Shown here: positions 50,516 through 63,043 of the stretch, one piece after another
How positions within the stretch are numbered: position 1 is the stretch's first letter
How the letters are laid out: every line of letters starts with the position of its first letter
Source: Sclerurus mexicanus
Lineage: Eukaryota; Chordata; Aves; Passeriformes; Furnariidae
DNA: 64,000 nucleotides
Assembly (NCBI GenBank): GCA_013396755.1
Contig: VWZF01000451.1
Coordinates: 1,352,053 to 1,416,052, forward strand
Direction of reading: 5' to 3'
Made by a program: the position numbers and the translations under genes
Notes under the pieces: generated by a model
Database searches by the model: none
Told to the model about the DNA's origin: nothing
Seen by the model: only the letters and a program-made list of their open reading frames with translations

Positions 50516-51526
50516 AATGAAAAATCCAGCTTCCTGACTGTATTGATTAAGCAGCAGCCTAAAGTCAGATGAGGGCTAAAAATTTACGCTGTCTACACTA
50601 CTATCACTGGAATTGGAATCTGCCCTTCATTCTAATACATGCCATCTCATCTCTAATTCAGGAGAGAAATAAACTGTACTCCCTATCATTTATTGGAGGA
50701 TAACTGGAGACAAGGCACAGTTCGTGGCCCCTCGGAACTGAGAGGCATAAGCTTTTTACCATGTCAAATGTCACCTGTCATTCCAGTGCATGTTTGTAGT
50801 ATATTAAGCTGCTTTAAATTGCATATTGCCTGAAGTTCTGCACAATAAAGAGATTGCTTATCATTTATGCACTGTTGGAAAGGGCAGCCTTCCATCTCTT
50901 CAGAGTAACTATGACCAGGAAAAAAATTAATAGTGTGATAAATGTGAGGGAGTGGGGGGGGTTAAATCACTTGAGGTTTGCTGACAGTGAATGTTTGCCT
51001 TTGGTTTCGTTTGGTGTTCAGGATTATCCTCAGTGACTGACTTTTGATGGTCTGGCTTGATGAGCCAGACATGTTGTGCTTGTTTGTAATGGACATGCTC
51101 TCTTCTTGGGTATGTCTTTGATGGAGTTTTCCTTGGTAGTTCAGGAGATAAGAAAAATGGATGAAAGACTTCAACATTAAAAAAAGACCACATTTGCAGG
51201 CTGCAAGATAGAGAGTGTAATTTAGACATGCTTGTAGTAAGGCCAACCAAAACTCACAGCCTTATTTAGCAAAGCAAACATATACTTTGGTCAGTAGGCA
51301 TTAGTGAAGTATGCTTTTGAATTGTGATCCATTTATATGCATGCAACATTTTTGTGCTGGCACCTCACCCCCATTTAAAGGTAAGTTGATCAGTGATGTG
51401 CAAAGAATAATGCAATTTATCCTTTTTTTTTCCTCGTTTTTGGTTTGGAGAAATTAGATCAATAGTAAAATAACATAATTCAGGTGATACTTTGAAGTAA
51501 ACTGCTTTTATTTTTATTCCTAACAG

Positions 51527-51593
51527 TACATTCTTTCGGGCTCTGACGACTTCAATTTGTACATGTGGAGGATTCCTCCAGATCCAGAAGCAG
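51527..51593 (+). CDS. DCAF5: DCAF5 exon 7 (end of WD repeat 6)
   Basis: This 67-nt exon lies between TTCCTAACAG and GTAAGT, entering in phase 0 and leaving in phase 1. It reads YILSGSDDFNLYMWRIPPDP followed by EA and the first base of a glycine codon. This is the closing part of a WD blade, with SGSDD and the YMW tryptophan in the usual positions. Compared with the mammalian protein from memory there is P in place of A in RIPPDPEA. The donor is a perfect GTAAGT and the acceptor has a T-rich tract. Exons 7 and 8 together are 195 nt, so the pair could be skipped in frame, whereas neither can be skipped alone. Confidence 0.96.
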
Positions 51594-54500
51594 GTAAGTT
51601 TTGTTGGTTTAGAATTTGTGGAAGGGGTGGAGTGGAGGGGCAGGTGTCTGACAAATACTAGTTTGTTTTTTTGAAAAAGTTGCTGTTCTCGCCCTGTGAA
51701 TCTAGAGTAATTCTAAGGAAAGCTGAATAAGGGAGAGTTTACAAATGCAGTCTCTGGATAACAGGGGCCAATGTAATTTGAATATTTTATCATCATGATT
51801 TTCTCTTTCTCTCCCTTCTCATGTGATGATCATTCATTGCATAATTCAGCTTGCAGCATAAAACAGTGCTGTGTTCACAGGGTTCTCCTTACAGCTCCAG
51901 TGCATTGGCCTCCCTTCCCCTCTCTTGCCTTTTACACCAAGATCCTCCCATGATTTGCAATGCAGAGGAATTATGTTTTTTTTTACTTTCTGGGTGGAGG
52001 AGCACCATCAGCTGGTGGAAATGTCTTCTATTGACTCACTTCTGACTCACTGCTACGCTGGGGCAGACATGCTAGCACTAGCACTAGCTACCACAGCTCT
52101 CTATGAAAGTATAGGAGAGAGGTGTCAGAGTAAAGAAAAGCAACAATGTGGGGGGATGTGTAGAGTTTGGCAATATTACACTCTAAGCCATACAAGCATC
52201 TCTCTTCTGTTGGAACAAATCACTGTACTTTTAGAAGGGTGTTAAATCTTAATTGAAAGAGTCAAGACTTTCGAAAATGTACTAGGGTTTCTATTTCTAC
52301 TGGCTGTAGAAGTTTAAAGTGTACATTTTAGTGGTATTATGTACAACTGAGTGCTATCCTATGGTCTCCGGTGCTTTAGCAATAGTGAGAACAAATTACA
52401 AGCTGGGTTGGAGGTAAAATGAAAATGTTTTGTTTCATTTTTCAAAGGTTGTTAATCACAGCTGTGTAATCCACAGCTGAGAGGATGACTAGCCTCTGAA
52501 AGATTTCATTAATGGCAGGGTTTTGAGGAAAATGCCCTTATAATTTTGGGGTTTTTTCTTATTTAATCAACATTTCATGTTGCAGTCCTGAAGATGGTCC
52601 TGCTGAATATACCAGTAGCTTGCCCTTCTGTCTTTGTGTAGAGTTTATAGAGACACCCACCTGTCTTCCTTATAATTTGTGTGATTTAACTTTACGTTTG
52701 ACACTGTTTTGCTACTTCTTATGGATTTTTCCTCTTAGTTAAAACAAAGATTACATCCAGATAAATAACTAAGTTAAATGTTTTGTTATGTGGACTATAG
52801 AATTATATTTTGTGCATGTTACTATACTTGTCCTGACTTTGTAAATTCTGGATTTGAGATTTTGTGTTTATATGACTGTGATGCTCTTGAAAACTTTTTT
52901 CCCAGACAGCTACAAATTACAAACTTTTTATCTGGGACTTTGGCAGGAGGAGTGATAGCTAATATTTGTTGCACCTATACTTAAGCAAAATAATCTATTT
53001 CAGAGTTGTTGTTAAGGATGCAGCTCTGTAAAAAAGATACATGCTTGCAAAAGAAAAAAAAGTTGCTGTTTACAAATAGCTGACACATTTTAATTTAAAA
53101 AGTTGCAGTTTAATATGTGATTTACCACAAAACAATGTCGTATCTGTTTTGCTCAGCTTACTGGTTTCTGGTTCTTGTAACTTCAGGAAGTGTGTCAGTA
53201 TACTTGCAATATTTCAGTTACAAAATTAATTACTTAATAGCAGTTGCCCTCAGTGGTTGCTTAATGGATCGGAAGATCCAGTAGTAGGAACCTGCATGTC
53301 TTAGTGTCTTGTAACTTGAGCAGTTCTCTTTTTAAAACATTTTAGCTGAACTTGTGAACTTTGTTTTATTAGACCTAAAGATTCCGTTGCTGTGGGAAAT
53401 AACTTATTTGCCATCCAGATCACCAGTGATAGGCCTATTGAAGCTCTTCTTTTCTTCATTCAGCTCTTCTTGAATGTGACAAAATGTTCTTCCTTAAATC
53501 TCATCCTGCTGTTCAGAATAATTGTCAGATAGAGATGTTGCTGTGCTTCCTGCTTGGAGAAGGAGTCTTGCTGTAGGGATGTGAAGACTTTGGAAGGCTT
53601 TTGCTTCAATGGAAAACTTGTTCTTACGTTCTAGCTAAAATAGGAGTGCCTTTGGGTCTGTGATCTGAAAGGGTGGAATGTGGTCTTTCACTTAAAATAG
53701 TGTATAAACTAGACAGGATGATGTAATGTCCTGTACCATTGGTTTATATTTTAAATAAAAATATCTCTCTAACTCATTTCTGTCTTCCGGTTGGATTCAG
53801 ACATTGTGTTGCTATAAATATTTATGATACAACTCTCTTAAAGTGTATCAGTTTTCTGTAAATACCAAGGGGTTTGCAAACTTTTATATTTTTGGAGACC
53901 TGCATCCTTAACAATAACTCTGAATTAGATTACTCCACTTAGGTACAGATGCACCAAATACCGGCTATCCAATGGTTAGCAACATTAGTGCACCAAAGAT
54001 GGAGAAAAGTGTGAAGGCACACATCAGTCAGACAATTGCAAACATATTTCAAGTTGAAGGAACATGGTTACCTGTGTTGGTATTTTGCCAGGAGAATGGA
54101 ACAAATTCTGCTGGGGCTTTTTTGCAAATAGTCAGAGTTTAGAGGTTGCATTAAATTGTTTCCACTCACCTGGAAACTACCAGTGGTTTTGTTTGGTCCA
54201 GTTATTAGACAGGATTTACTTTTGGGCAGGGAAGTCTGTGAAAAAAAGGTATTTTGTAAACTCCTCAGGAAGCTATTCTGTTGAAGAGTTTTACTGATTA
54301 TCTCCCTTCACAGTCTTAAATTATTCTGAATAGGCTGGGATTTCCTATGCCAGAAGTTTGGTTGCTTTTTTATCACCTTTTGTGGTTTCTTAAAGATGAA
54401 ATAGTTTGCTCATTTTTCCACTTTCTTCTCCATCCAAGTACTATCCATCTTTCCACTGTGCTTCAGAAGTAGTTGCCAAATGTTTGGTGAATTTCTTAGC

Positions 54501-55972
54501 CAGTTTCTTCTTTAAAGGAATTCTTTAAAGTATACCCGTTTTCTTCAGAGGCAGCTTCTAGCAAAGTTAATACATTAGTCTGACAGAAGAAAAGCAATCC
54601 TGAGTTTCCACAGCTTTTGCTTGACTTGAAGCCAGGCTGGAAGTGAGAAGAGACATCAGTCCTACATGACCTGCCCAGCAAGCTTGTTCACATACAAGCA
54701 CTTCAGGCATTATTTAAACCTAACTCCTATAAACAAGCTGGTCAAGAACCTGACATGTCTTGTGGGGTAATAGAGGGCTTAGTAGAGTAAGTGTTTTGCA
54801 AAATGGAATTTACATTCTTCACTCACTACTCTGAATCACCTATGCAACTCAGAGCTTGTCTCTTGCTTTTGAAATATTGCTCAAAGATGCTATGTGAGGG
54901 ATACGGTATTTATTTGTGATTGAGAAGACAGTTGGGGATCCTTCAGTTTATGTGAGCAGATTGTCACTAAATCAGAACAGCAATCTGCATTTCAAAACCT
55001 CTTTTTAATTGTGTTTGACTGTAACTGCAAGCAAGAAAGGGCCTGTCATTGTGGTCCAGTTACTAAACTAATTGCACAAATTTTCAGTAGAACTGATGCA
55101 ATTTTTCTTCCTTTTGTTTCCTCCTCCTTGGTCTTTGTAAATGCAGATACTTCTTTTGGCTTGAAGAATTCAGCAATAGATCTTTTCACAATATTTGAAC
55201 AGGGTTATCTCATTGGAGACAGCTTGTGGTGTAAGTTCTCAAAGTTCCAGGCTGATAAGTGAAGACAAATAACAAATAATTTAGTGTTAATGTCTTTAGC
55301 TACTTTTGAGATATTTTATATATGGGCACACATGCATATATGTGCGTTTGGGTTCAAGGAAGCCATCTGACCCAATGGGGAGCATACTCTGTAAGGTTTA
55401 TATTTTTTTTTTAAATTTGATTTTTCTGAGGTGTGGTCTTAGAACCTGTATGGGTTTACTTTCAGAATGGTAGTTTGTCTTTCTTTTCAGGTCAGTCAAT
55501 GTTGACTGTAGTGTGCTATGGAACAGTTTGATGAACACAGCAAGTAAGTGGTGGGGCATTGTAGAAAAGGCTCTTGTATTCAGCAAAATTGAGACTGGTT
55601 TCTGTGTCGTGCGGATTGTAACAATACCACAGAACTGTGGAACATACTGTCTAGGTGGCATCTATCAGAAAACAAGGCAGTATGGGGTGATTTAGAGTGC
55701 TATGGACAAATGAAAGAAGATTCAGCATCCATGAGTGATTCTCTTACCTGCCTTAGCACGTTTAATATCTAATTTAGGAATAGAAAACTGAAGATAACAC
55801 GGAGCACTGGGAGAGGTTAGAGAAGCTTTAGTCTCTAGCAACTAGCCATGTGATTGTACCAAAGCTCCTTCTTCTTCATTGTGTTGAACATGTTTGCATC
55901 TACCAGTACAGAAGAAATGCACAGGCAAGCAGTTTCTGTACCTCCATTAAAAAAACCCCAAAACTAACCACC

Positions 55973-55985
55973 AAAAAAAAAAAAA
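55973..55985. repeat. A13 homopolymer
   Basis: Thirteen A residues sit inside a wider A/C-rich stretch (about 55945-56030). No recognisable retroposed body lies beside it. Confidence 0.6.
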
Positions 55986-58900
55986 TAATTAAACAACCAG
56001 CAAAAAAACAAAGCCCAAGCAAACAGTTATTGGTTGTGTGATAATTTCACTTACTTTATTCCTGTTATGTTCAGAAAGCATAGTTGGTGGTGGTAATTTG
56101 CATTGCTCCAATAACATTGTGAAAACCATTGTGACCTATATGATTAAGCACACCAAAAAAGTAATGTCTTTCAGACCAAGAAGGGAACAGAGTGAAAAGA
56201 GTATGTCAAAGTTTATTTCTATAGTAATTTTGTCTTAGCCTTCATATTGTTGTTCAGCTGTACTGGTGATAAAAACAGTGGGAGGGTTGATAGAAATAAG
56301 GTGTAGGTAGATACAGCAGATATTTAGAAACAACAAAAGAAGATATACATCCAAAAACAACTACTACCACTACAGCTTTCTACATAGTCTTTAAATGTTT
56401 AAATATTACTTTTCCCTTTGGTTTTTGAAACCTCCACAGAGGTACAAGACCACTGTGGGGCTGGTTCTAGGCATAAGGCAAGCAAAGTGGTTGATTGCCT
56501 GGAAGATCATATTGTCTGAGGCAGGTGCTGGTGTCAACCCTTTGCTCTCTGTGCTTTCACTAAAACTCTGCAAGACTATGCTGATCCTTTCACCTGGCCT
56601 GGGAGGTGAAGAGGGTATTCAAAGATGACAAAGGAAGCAGTCTGCAAATAGAATTGGAGCTACTTTCTTTGGAAGGGCCACTTGGTACTTCTGGTGTCTC
56701 CTTTTACCATGCTGAGAGGAGAAGAAATCTTGGCCATCCCTTGCTGTTCTCACCCAATATTTGATGTGACCACAGTCAGTTTTTCCTGTGCTGCTGAGAA
56801 ACTTTAAGTTGCTCTGGCTGCTGCCAGAGCTGGAGTCAGATTCCTGATCCCAGTAGAAGGTATGCTGCAGGACCCTCTCAGGGAAGAAGTGCATATGTTT
56901 AAATCCAGCTTCTCTGCAGATGGGTCACTGAGGAGCAAAGCCATCTGCTGGCATCCACTGTACAAAACACACAGATGTGTGTGTTTGTGTGTGACCAGAG
57001 AGACACTTTTAAGGAATCTAAATGTAATCTACTGCACTAAAGGTAGAGGCCCTGTATGCTATGCATATTTGCTTGCATTGTGTTGTGCATTTGCTTTCCA
57101 AACTACAGTATCCCTGTTAGTGCATCATGACCTCATAGGATTCAAATGCAAAGCAGTGGTCGATGGTTTAAATGTGTCCTGGATTATTACTAATGAAAAC
57201 TAAATTAATTTTAAATGAGCTACTAGTGCAGTGCCAAGTACTATGGTGGAATGGTATGCTGTGGCATACTGGCAGCAGCTGCAAATAACTGGTTCTTCTC
57301 AGGAGTTTTCAGCACTTTGAGTAATTCACAAGGCTTGTATGAAGTTATGCTGTAGGCTGTGGAACGTCTTTCTACCTTATATGAACAAAGAGTAGAACTT
57401 CTTTTTCAGTGTCCTAGATAGAAAGGACTTCTTAATGAGGTCATTTAATTCCTATGATACAGAGCCGGTGGAGGATAGTTCCTTATCCCAACAAGTTCTC
57501 TGGCATTTTGACACGGATTTCTTTAATGTTTGGTACAATGTATCTTCCATTACTTTAGAGTCTGTTCCACATTCTTACAGGATTTCTGCATTAGAGCACT
57601 TTTCCTAATAATCTCTCACTTTTGCTTTTTCCTTATCCTTCAAATAATTCATTCTGCATTTTTTAAACACTGCTTCATGCTGTAGAACTCGTGCAGGGGA
57701 AGTCAGAATGATGTCCAAATATCTCACTTTCCTTCACCACAAATGACTTGAGTTTTTTAAAATGTGTCGGGATGTACCATCAAGCATGGTCTCAATATGT
57801 CAAATGTCAACTCATTCACATAAATATTTACAAAACCACATAATTAAGAAGTATTTAATTAGCCTAACATTTAAAACATAAAATAATAAACCGAAAAGTA
57901 GTCACTTGGGCAACTTAGTAGACATCAACTATTTCAAAGCATTGTATTATTCCTTCCTTCTGTCTGTTTGGGAGCCTGTAGATAGGTCTTGTGTTGCCAT
58001 GGTATTCTTGTCAAATGCATACAGGAAATCTGTTTTAAAATGTACACTTGAGATTCAGCCTTTTATAAGTTATTTCTTTCAGCCGGTCAGATATCATAGT
58101 AGGACAGTAGTTAAAGAATTTTTTGAGATCTTTTTTTTGCTCCACTTTGGGACACTTATTTACAGGGTGTAAATGAAGAGGAACTTTCTTAACATTTCAC
58201 ATTGTGTATCAAATAAAAGCAGACCAAAGAAACCAATTGACCAGCACCACTAGAACACTAAACCACTACTCAGGACTGTTCTTAAGCATAGCAATTTTTG
58301 GGTAGTATTGCAAAAAATTGTTAGGACATATCCATCCCTTCCCATCAGTAGTTAGAGGTTATAAAATTAGAAACCTTCTAAAAATGGCATAATCAGCCTA
58401 TGAAGATTTCAAGATTTATTAATAACATATTTGTAAGCTAATGACTCCTGTGTAAATGCTGCTTATGGATGTGGTAGCTAGCTACAAATATAAAAGCTGC
58501 CATGCTAAAAGAGTTGCAGGACCTGTGCATGCCACTAAATTTAAGAGCAAACAAATAACACCCCTTTCCCCTAAAACAACCCCAAACCTCAGAAGCAAAA
58601 TTTGAGTGGTTTGGGATAGCAGAGGTAAATTCTGCTGAAACAATGCAAATGAAAATACTATTTCAAATGAAGACAGCAAAAAGAAATAAAACTTATTGCA
58701 TGCAAAAAAGGAAGATCACCTCAGGAATTTGAGCAGTTTATGGCCAACCTCCACTTAATGTACAGATGCACTATTTTTTTGCCAGCAGACGTGAACAAAC
58801 TCAACTCACACTGTGAGATGGCTAAGGCTGTATGACTGCAGCTAAACCTCTGCTGAGAGACCAGGGAGATTCCAAACAAGTCTGGACAAAGGCAGATATC

Positions 58901-59445
58901 TGCCATACAGATACTGATGCAATATGATGCCAACTTTGCTGGGCTACTGTAAAATGAAGGAACCACTGTCAGGATAAGGATGTAGAAGGCTTGGCATTAA
59001 GAACTTACCTAGAGATGTCACTTAAAAACGTAGGAGTTGGCAGACTAGAATTGCATCAAGCAAGGACTTGTCCAAAAATGAGGTTCTGGGTCAGTCTATT
59101 GTATTTGACACAAAGATTATCAGCGTATTGCTGGAATCAATACTTTTTGGTCTAAATGATTAAAACCTCTCATACCACTATTAAAAGCTGACTGCTAAGA
59201 TTTTTACTTCTCCTAGGGCAATTGCATGTAATTGGGCAGTCAGTTTTTTAAGAGGCTTTTTAGGGAAGTTCACCTTCATTTTAAGAGGAGTGAGGTATGT
59301 TCTATTACCATGCTTCCTCTGAATTTACTGTTAGCTGCTTAAAAGTAATTTAGACAACTTCAATATTAAATCAGAAATCTTTGGAGTTCCTTCACAGAAT
59401 CATAAAATCACAGAATGATTTGGGTTGGAAGGGACCTTTAAATAT

Positions 59446-59838
59446 CTTCTAGTTCCAACTGCTCTGCCAAAGACAGGGACACCTTCCACAAGACCAGCTT
59501 GCGGAAAGCCTCATCCAACCTGTTCATGAACACTTCCAGGGATGGGGCATCCACAACTTCTCTGAGCAAACTGTTCCAGTGCCTCACAACCCTAATTTAA
59601 AAAAAATGTCTTCCTTATATGCAATATAAGCCCACACTCTTTCAGCTTACAACTGTTGCCCCTTCTCCTGTCGCTATAGGCCTTGGTAAAAAACTCTGTC
59701 TTGTAAGTCCCCTTTATTGAAAAGCTGCCATAAGGTCTCCCCAGAGCTTTGTTTTCTTCAGGCTGACCAACCCTAACTCTCTCAGCCTTCCTTGTAGTAG
59801 AGGTGTTCCTTCTCTCTGACCGTATTCGTGGCCCTTCT
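59446..59838. repeat. 393-bp direct repeat, copy 1 (inside CR1)
   Basis: Matches 59840-60232 at a constant offset of 394 bases. By eye I find only two mismatches: a T/A change at the AATTTAAAA junction near 59598 and A versus T at 59824. The copy ends directly at the N at 59839. Confidence 0.9.
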
Positions 59839-59839
59839 N
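59839..59839. other. Ambiguous base (N), likely a collapsed assembly gap
   Basis: The only N in the window lies exactly between the two copies of the 393-bp repeat. One N at a repeat junction is what scaffold joining or gap closing commonly leaves. Confidence 0.85.
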
Positions 59840-60232
59840 CTTCTAGTTCCAACTGCTCTGCCAAAGACAGGGACACCTTCCACAAGACCAGCTTGCGGAA
59901 AGCCTCATCCAACCTGTTCATGAACACTTCCAGGGATGGGGCATCCACAACTTCTCTGAGCAAACTGTTCCAGTGCCTCACAACCCTAATTTTAAAAAAA
60001 TGTCTTCCTTATATGCAATATAAGCCCACACTCTTTCAGCTTACAACTGTTGCCCCTTCTCCTGTCGCTATAGGCCTTGGTAAAAAACTCTGTCTTGTAA
60101 GTCCCCTTTATTGAAAAGCTGCCATAAGGTCTCCCCAGAGCTTTGTTTTCTTCAGGCTGACCAACCCTAACTCTCTCAGCCTTCCTTGTAGTAGAGGTGT
60201 TCCTTCTCTCTGACCGTTTTCGTGGCCCTTCT
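59840..60232. repeat. 393-bp direct repeat, copy 2 (inside CR1)
   Basis: Starts immediately after the N and matches 59446-59838. After it the normal CR1 sequence continues as CTGGATCCACTTCAACACC, so copy 2 is the one in continuity with the rest of the element on the right, and copy 1 with the part on the left. Confidence 0.9.
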
Positions 60233-61713
60233 CTGGATCCACTTCAACACCTCCACGTATTTCGTGTGCAGGGACACTGTGCTGCAGGTGGTGTCTCACA
60301 ATGGCACAGCAGAATCACCTCCCTAGACCTGCTGGTCACACTGCTTTTGATGCAGCCCAGGATACAGTTGGCTTTCTGGGCTTCAGACACTGGCTGAATT
60401 TGACTGTAGCCTAGGGAGCCTGTGTTCTAGACATGGCATGCTGAGTACTTTTCATCCACTGCTTTTAGTGTCTTGATAAACATTCAAAAGTTTAATGCCA
60501 GAAGATGCTTCTTGCATTAAATAACTCTTCACTGTTCTACTAGGAAAATAACCATGGATTAATTCACACTGCTAACAGTACCATGAAAGGCCAAAGACTG
60601 ACTGAGAAATGCAGACCAAGATACTGGTGCCTTAAATTTGTATTTCATCTCCATTTTAATTCTTTCTTTGCTCATTGTCTCTCTGACTCCTTTGTAAGTG
60701 ACTTGTAGGGCATATTTCTTCTTTTGTATAGAATTCAGGCAGCCAGAGTCCATGGATAGTTAACACTTGTTATAGGCATTACTTACCAACTTGGAAACAT
60801 TTCCTAGGCAAGCTATCTCTTCATACCAGAGGCCCTCTTTCCTGGAACATTTGTTTGCTAGGTCAAGATAAATGTGCTGAGAACTGGTCTTAATGTAGCC
60901 ATCTACTGTTGGCGTGACAGATACAGCTGGATTGACAACTCTGATTTGGCTGGAAGGAATACTGTGGGTGGGAGTAGGGCACCTTGCCATCAGGCCTAAG
61001 TGTCTAGCAGGATAAGCAGAATGGAGAGACATGAGCAATTTCATAAAATGGAAAAGAAAATCAAAAGAGCCCAATTTGGCTTGTAATGAACTTGCTCTCC
61101 AATCCATTACTTATTCACTTACACTGGTGAAATTTTGCTCCAGTGGCTGAAGGCAGAATGTTTCTCTGAACCTTCACAGAAAATACAAATGTACCCCAAT
61201 AAAAGAACTGCTCCAGGTAGCTCAGTCTCAATGCAGTTTTGGTGCAGTGAACATATCTAGAAGTTAACTTGCCTGTCTAGTGATAGTCTCCCTGTCAAGT
61301 TTTCTTAGTTTTAAATGAGACTTCATTCTATATACTGAATTTAAAGGGCCATGCGTTTTGGTCCTTGGAGTTACTTGCCATGACTTTTCCCTTTTTCAGG
61401 CACGTTATCTTTCTATCCCAAAGTTCTGTGAAGCTGCAGTTTGGTCTGCAAAAATTATGCAAAACAGAACACTTTCCAGGATCAATAAGACATCTGTCTC
61501 CAGATTTTTAAGGAGTTGATTGACAATTTATTTCTAAATCTTTATCATGGTTTGTACTCCATGTTACACATCAGTCTGCTCTTCAGGGTGTAGCTATAAT
61601 GAGTGGAAGGAATAGAGCACTTTTTCTAAGAGGAGAGGGGCTGAACACAAGGTCATTAGCTGCAGTTCTTTTCATCATTTATCTAACCTAATAAATGGAA
61701 GATGATACAGGAA

Positions 61714-61733
61714 TTTGTTTGTTTGTTTGTTTA
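61714..61733. repeat. (TTTG)n simple repeat
   Basis: About five TTTG units are followed by a broader T/G-rich stretch to about 61780. This is a simple repeat. Confidence 0.8.
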
Positions 61734-62915
61734 TTGGTTTGGGGAGGGGTTTGTTTGTGTTTTTGTTTGATTTTTTTTTTCCCTTGGCTCTTCTATCTTG
61801 TTACTTTTCACTGTTAATGCACATTTTTCTTTAGGAAATGTGCATCACAGTAGAACGCTGACTATCTTTTAGAAGAGAAATTGTTCAACATAGGGCTTAA
61901 ACCAGCAGCTGTTTCAGCTGAAAGAGCCCCTCTTGGGGTTGAAGGAGGATAAGAAACATCTTCAGCAAGATCATAAAGTTTGTTTAGTGAAAGGATGACT
62001 ATAGGTAGCACAGAAGCTAATGAAATTATTTTAACTTTCTGTAGGATGTGCTTACAACCTTTCAAGTTGTAAATAACAAGGTGGTTTTCCTCTGAAGTGG
62101 TTGTCGGTTTTTGCTTCCCATCTTCTAAAAGTTTTGCTTTCTTTCACTGAACATGTTTAATCACAGCATGTTGATGGACACTTACTTATTCAGATACACA
62201 GGGCTACTTTCTAACAAATTTGTAGTTTTAATTGTGTGAATCTACGAATATAAAAAAGTCACTGTGTGACAGTTTCTTGCTTTGGTGCACAGACATAGTA
62301 AGAGTCAATGACCAAGCAGAAAAGTTAATTGCCTTCTGTTTTGAGTTTTACCACTAGCACAGAAGCATTCCACTTTGACAAATTCACTGCCTTGTGACAA
62401 AGAATGATATAACCCGCTGTTCAGATGTGTTATTTCAGGTCCCTCCTACCCATCAGACTAGAGTCAACTGTGACTATAATACATTGCTGATTTAAAAAAT
62501 AAATTCGAAAAATAGTATAGCTATTAAAAGTCAACCTCTTTATTTGTCTCTGCTTCAAATTTACCAACTGTGAGCTGTGTCGTGCCTCAGGCACTGCAGT
62601 TTCACTGGTGAGTTCATTATGTATGTTGTTCTTAGCCACATACTTGTCATGTTAGGTCAAAAACCTTCATTGTTTGTTTAGATGAATCAAAGTGAACCTC
62701 CAAGTCCTAATTTGCAGGATGCTTTTCAACAAACTTGTGGCTTTTCATAGGGGCACTGCTCATAAAATTGAAATTCTGCAGCTAACACAGGCCTTAAAAT
62801 ATAGCAAAATAAAGCTGAAAGACATTGTCAAATATACTATGATTTTAAATTATTATTAATGAAAGTAAAATGAAGATTTAATTACTTATGTCCATGTGTG
62901 CTTGTTTTCCCCTAG

Positions 62916-63043
62916 GTGGCATTGGCAGGGTCGTCAATGGTGCTTTTATGGTGTTGAAAGGTCATCGGTCAATTGTAAACCAAGTCCGGTTTAATCCTCA
63001 CACTTACATGATCTGTTCTTCTGGTGTTGAAAAGATTATAAAG
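62916..63043 (+). CDS. DCAF5: DCAF5 exon 8 (start of last WD repeat)
   Basis: This 128-nt exon starts after GTTTTCCCCTAG and ends AAG before GTAAGA. It enters in phase 1, completing a glycine, and leaves in phase 0. It reads GIGRVVNGAFMVLKGHRS, then IVNQVRFNPHTYMICSSG and VEKIIK. The LKGHRSIVNQVRFNP part is a textbook WD40 GH-to-strand pattern, and VEKIIK leads into the final W-containing strand, which is encoded by the next exon, not present here. All residues agree with the mammalian protein as I remember it. After the donor the frame stays open to 63106, so intron retention would add a short unrelated tail and lose the C-terminal half of the protein. Confidence 0.96.

Larger units (their letters stand above)
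37093..51526 (+). other. DCAF5: DCAF5 intron 6
   Basis: A 14.4 kb intron with GTAACA donor and TTCCTAACAG acceptor. It contains a solo LTR at 43187-43573 with a target-site duplication, a (TA)10 tract at 44701-44720, a GGGAA-rich tract at 42546-42570, CR1 pieces at about 48160-48291 (+) and 48597-49260 (-), and (TAA)5 at 50501-50515. The segments 37100-42500, 43600-48150 and 49300-51500 otherwise hold no gene or named repeat that I can see. Confidence 0.85.
59393..60400 (-). mobile_element. CR1 LINE, 5'-truncated, antisense, with internal duplication
   Basis: On the + strand the element starts with its 3' end: the octamers CACAGAAT, CATAAAAT, CACAGAAT at 59393-59416, then TTTGGGTTGGAAGGGACC. 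It runs through CTTCCACAAGACCAGC, GGATGGGGCATCCACAACT, TGTTCCAGTGCCTCACAAC, TTGCCCCTTCTCCTGTCGC and GGCCCTTCTCTGGATCC, to GATGCAGCCCAGGATACAG near 60350. Its middle 393 bp appear twice (59446-59838 and 59840-60232), with an N between. Without the second copy the element would be about 610 bp. The minus-strand and plus-strand ORFs in this interval come from the repeat and are not host genes. Confidence 0.92.
51594..62915 (+). other. DCAF5: DCAF5 intron 7
   Basis: An 11.3 kb intron with GTAAGT donor and TTTTCCCCTAG acceptor. It holds a minus-strand CR1 at 59393-60400 with an N-flanked internal tandem duplication, an A-run at 55973-55985 and a (TTTG)n tract at 61714-61733. The segments 51700-59390 and 60420-62900 contain no gene or named repeat I can support, only AT-rich sequence and short ORFs. 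Confidence 0.85.

Noticed and set aside
55945..56030. A/C-rich stretch as a possible retroposed poly(A) tail
   Set aside because: No gene-like body or target-site duplication next to it.
59592..60299. Overlapping ORFs of 60-130 codons on both strands
   Set aside because: All fall in the CR1 and its duplicated segment, and one reads through the N.
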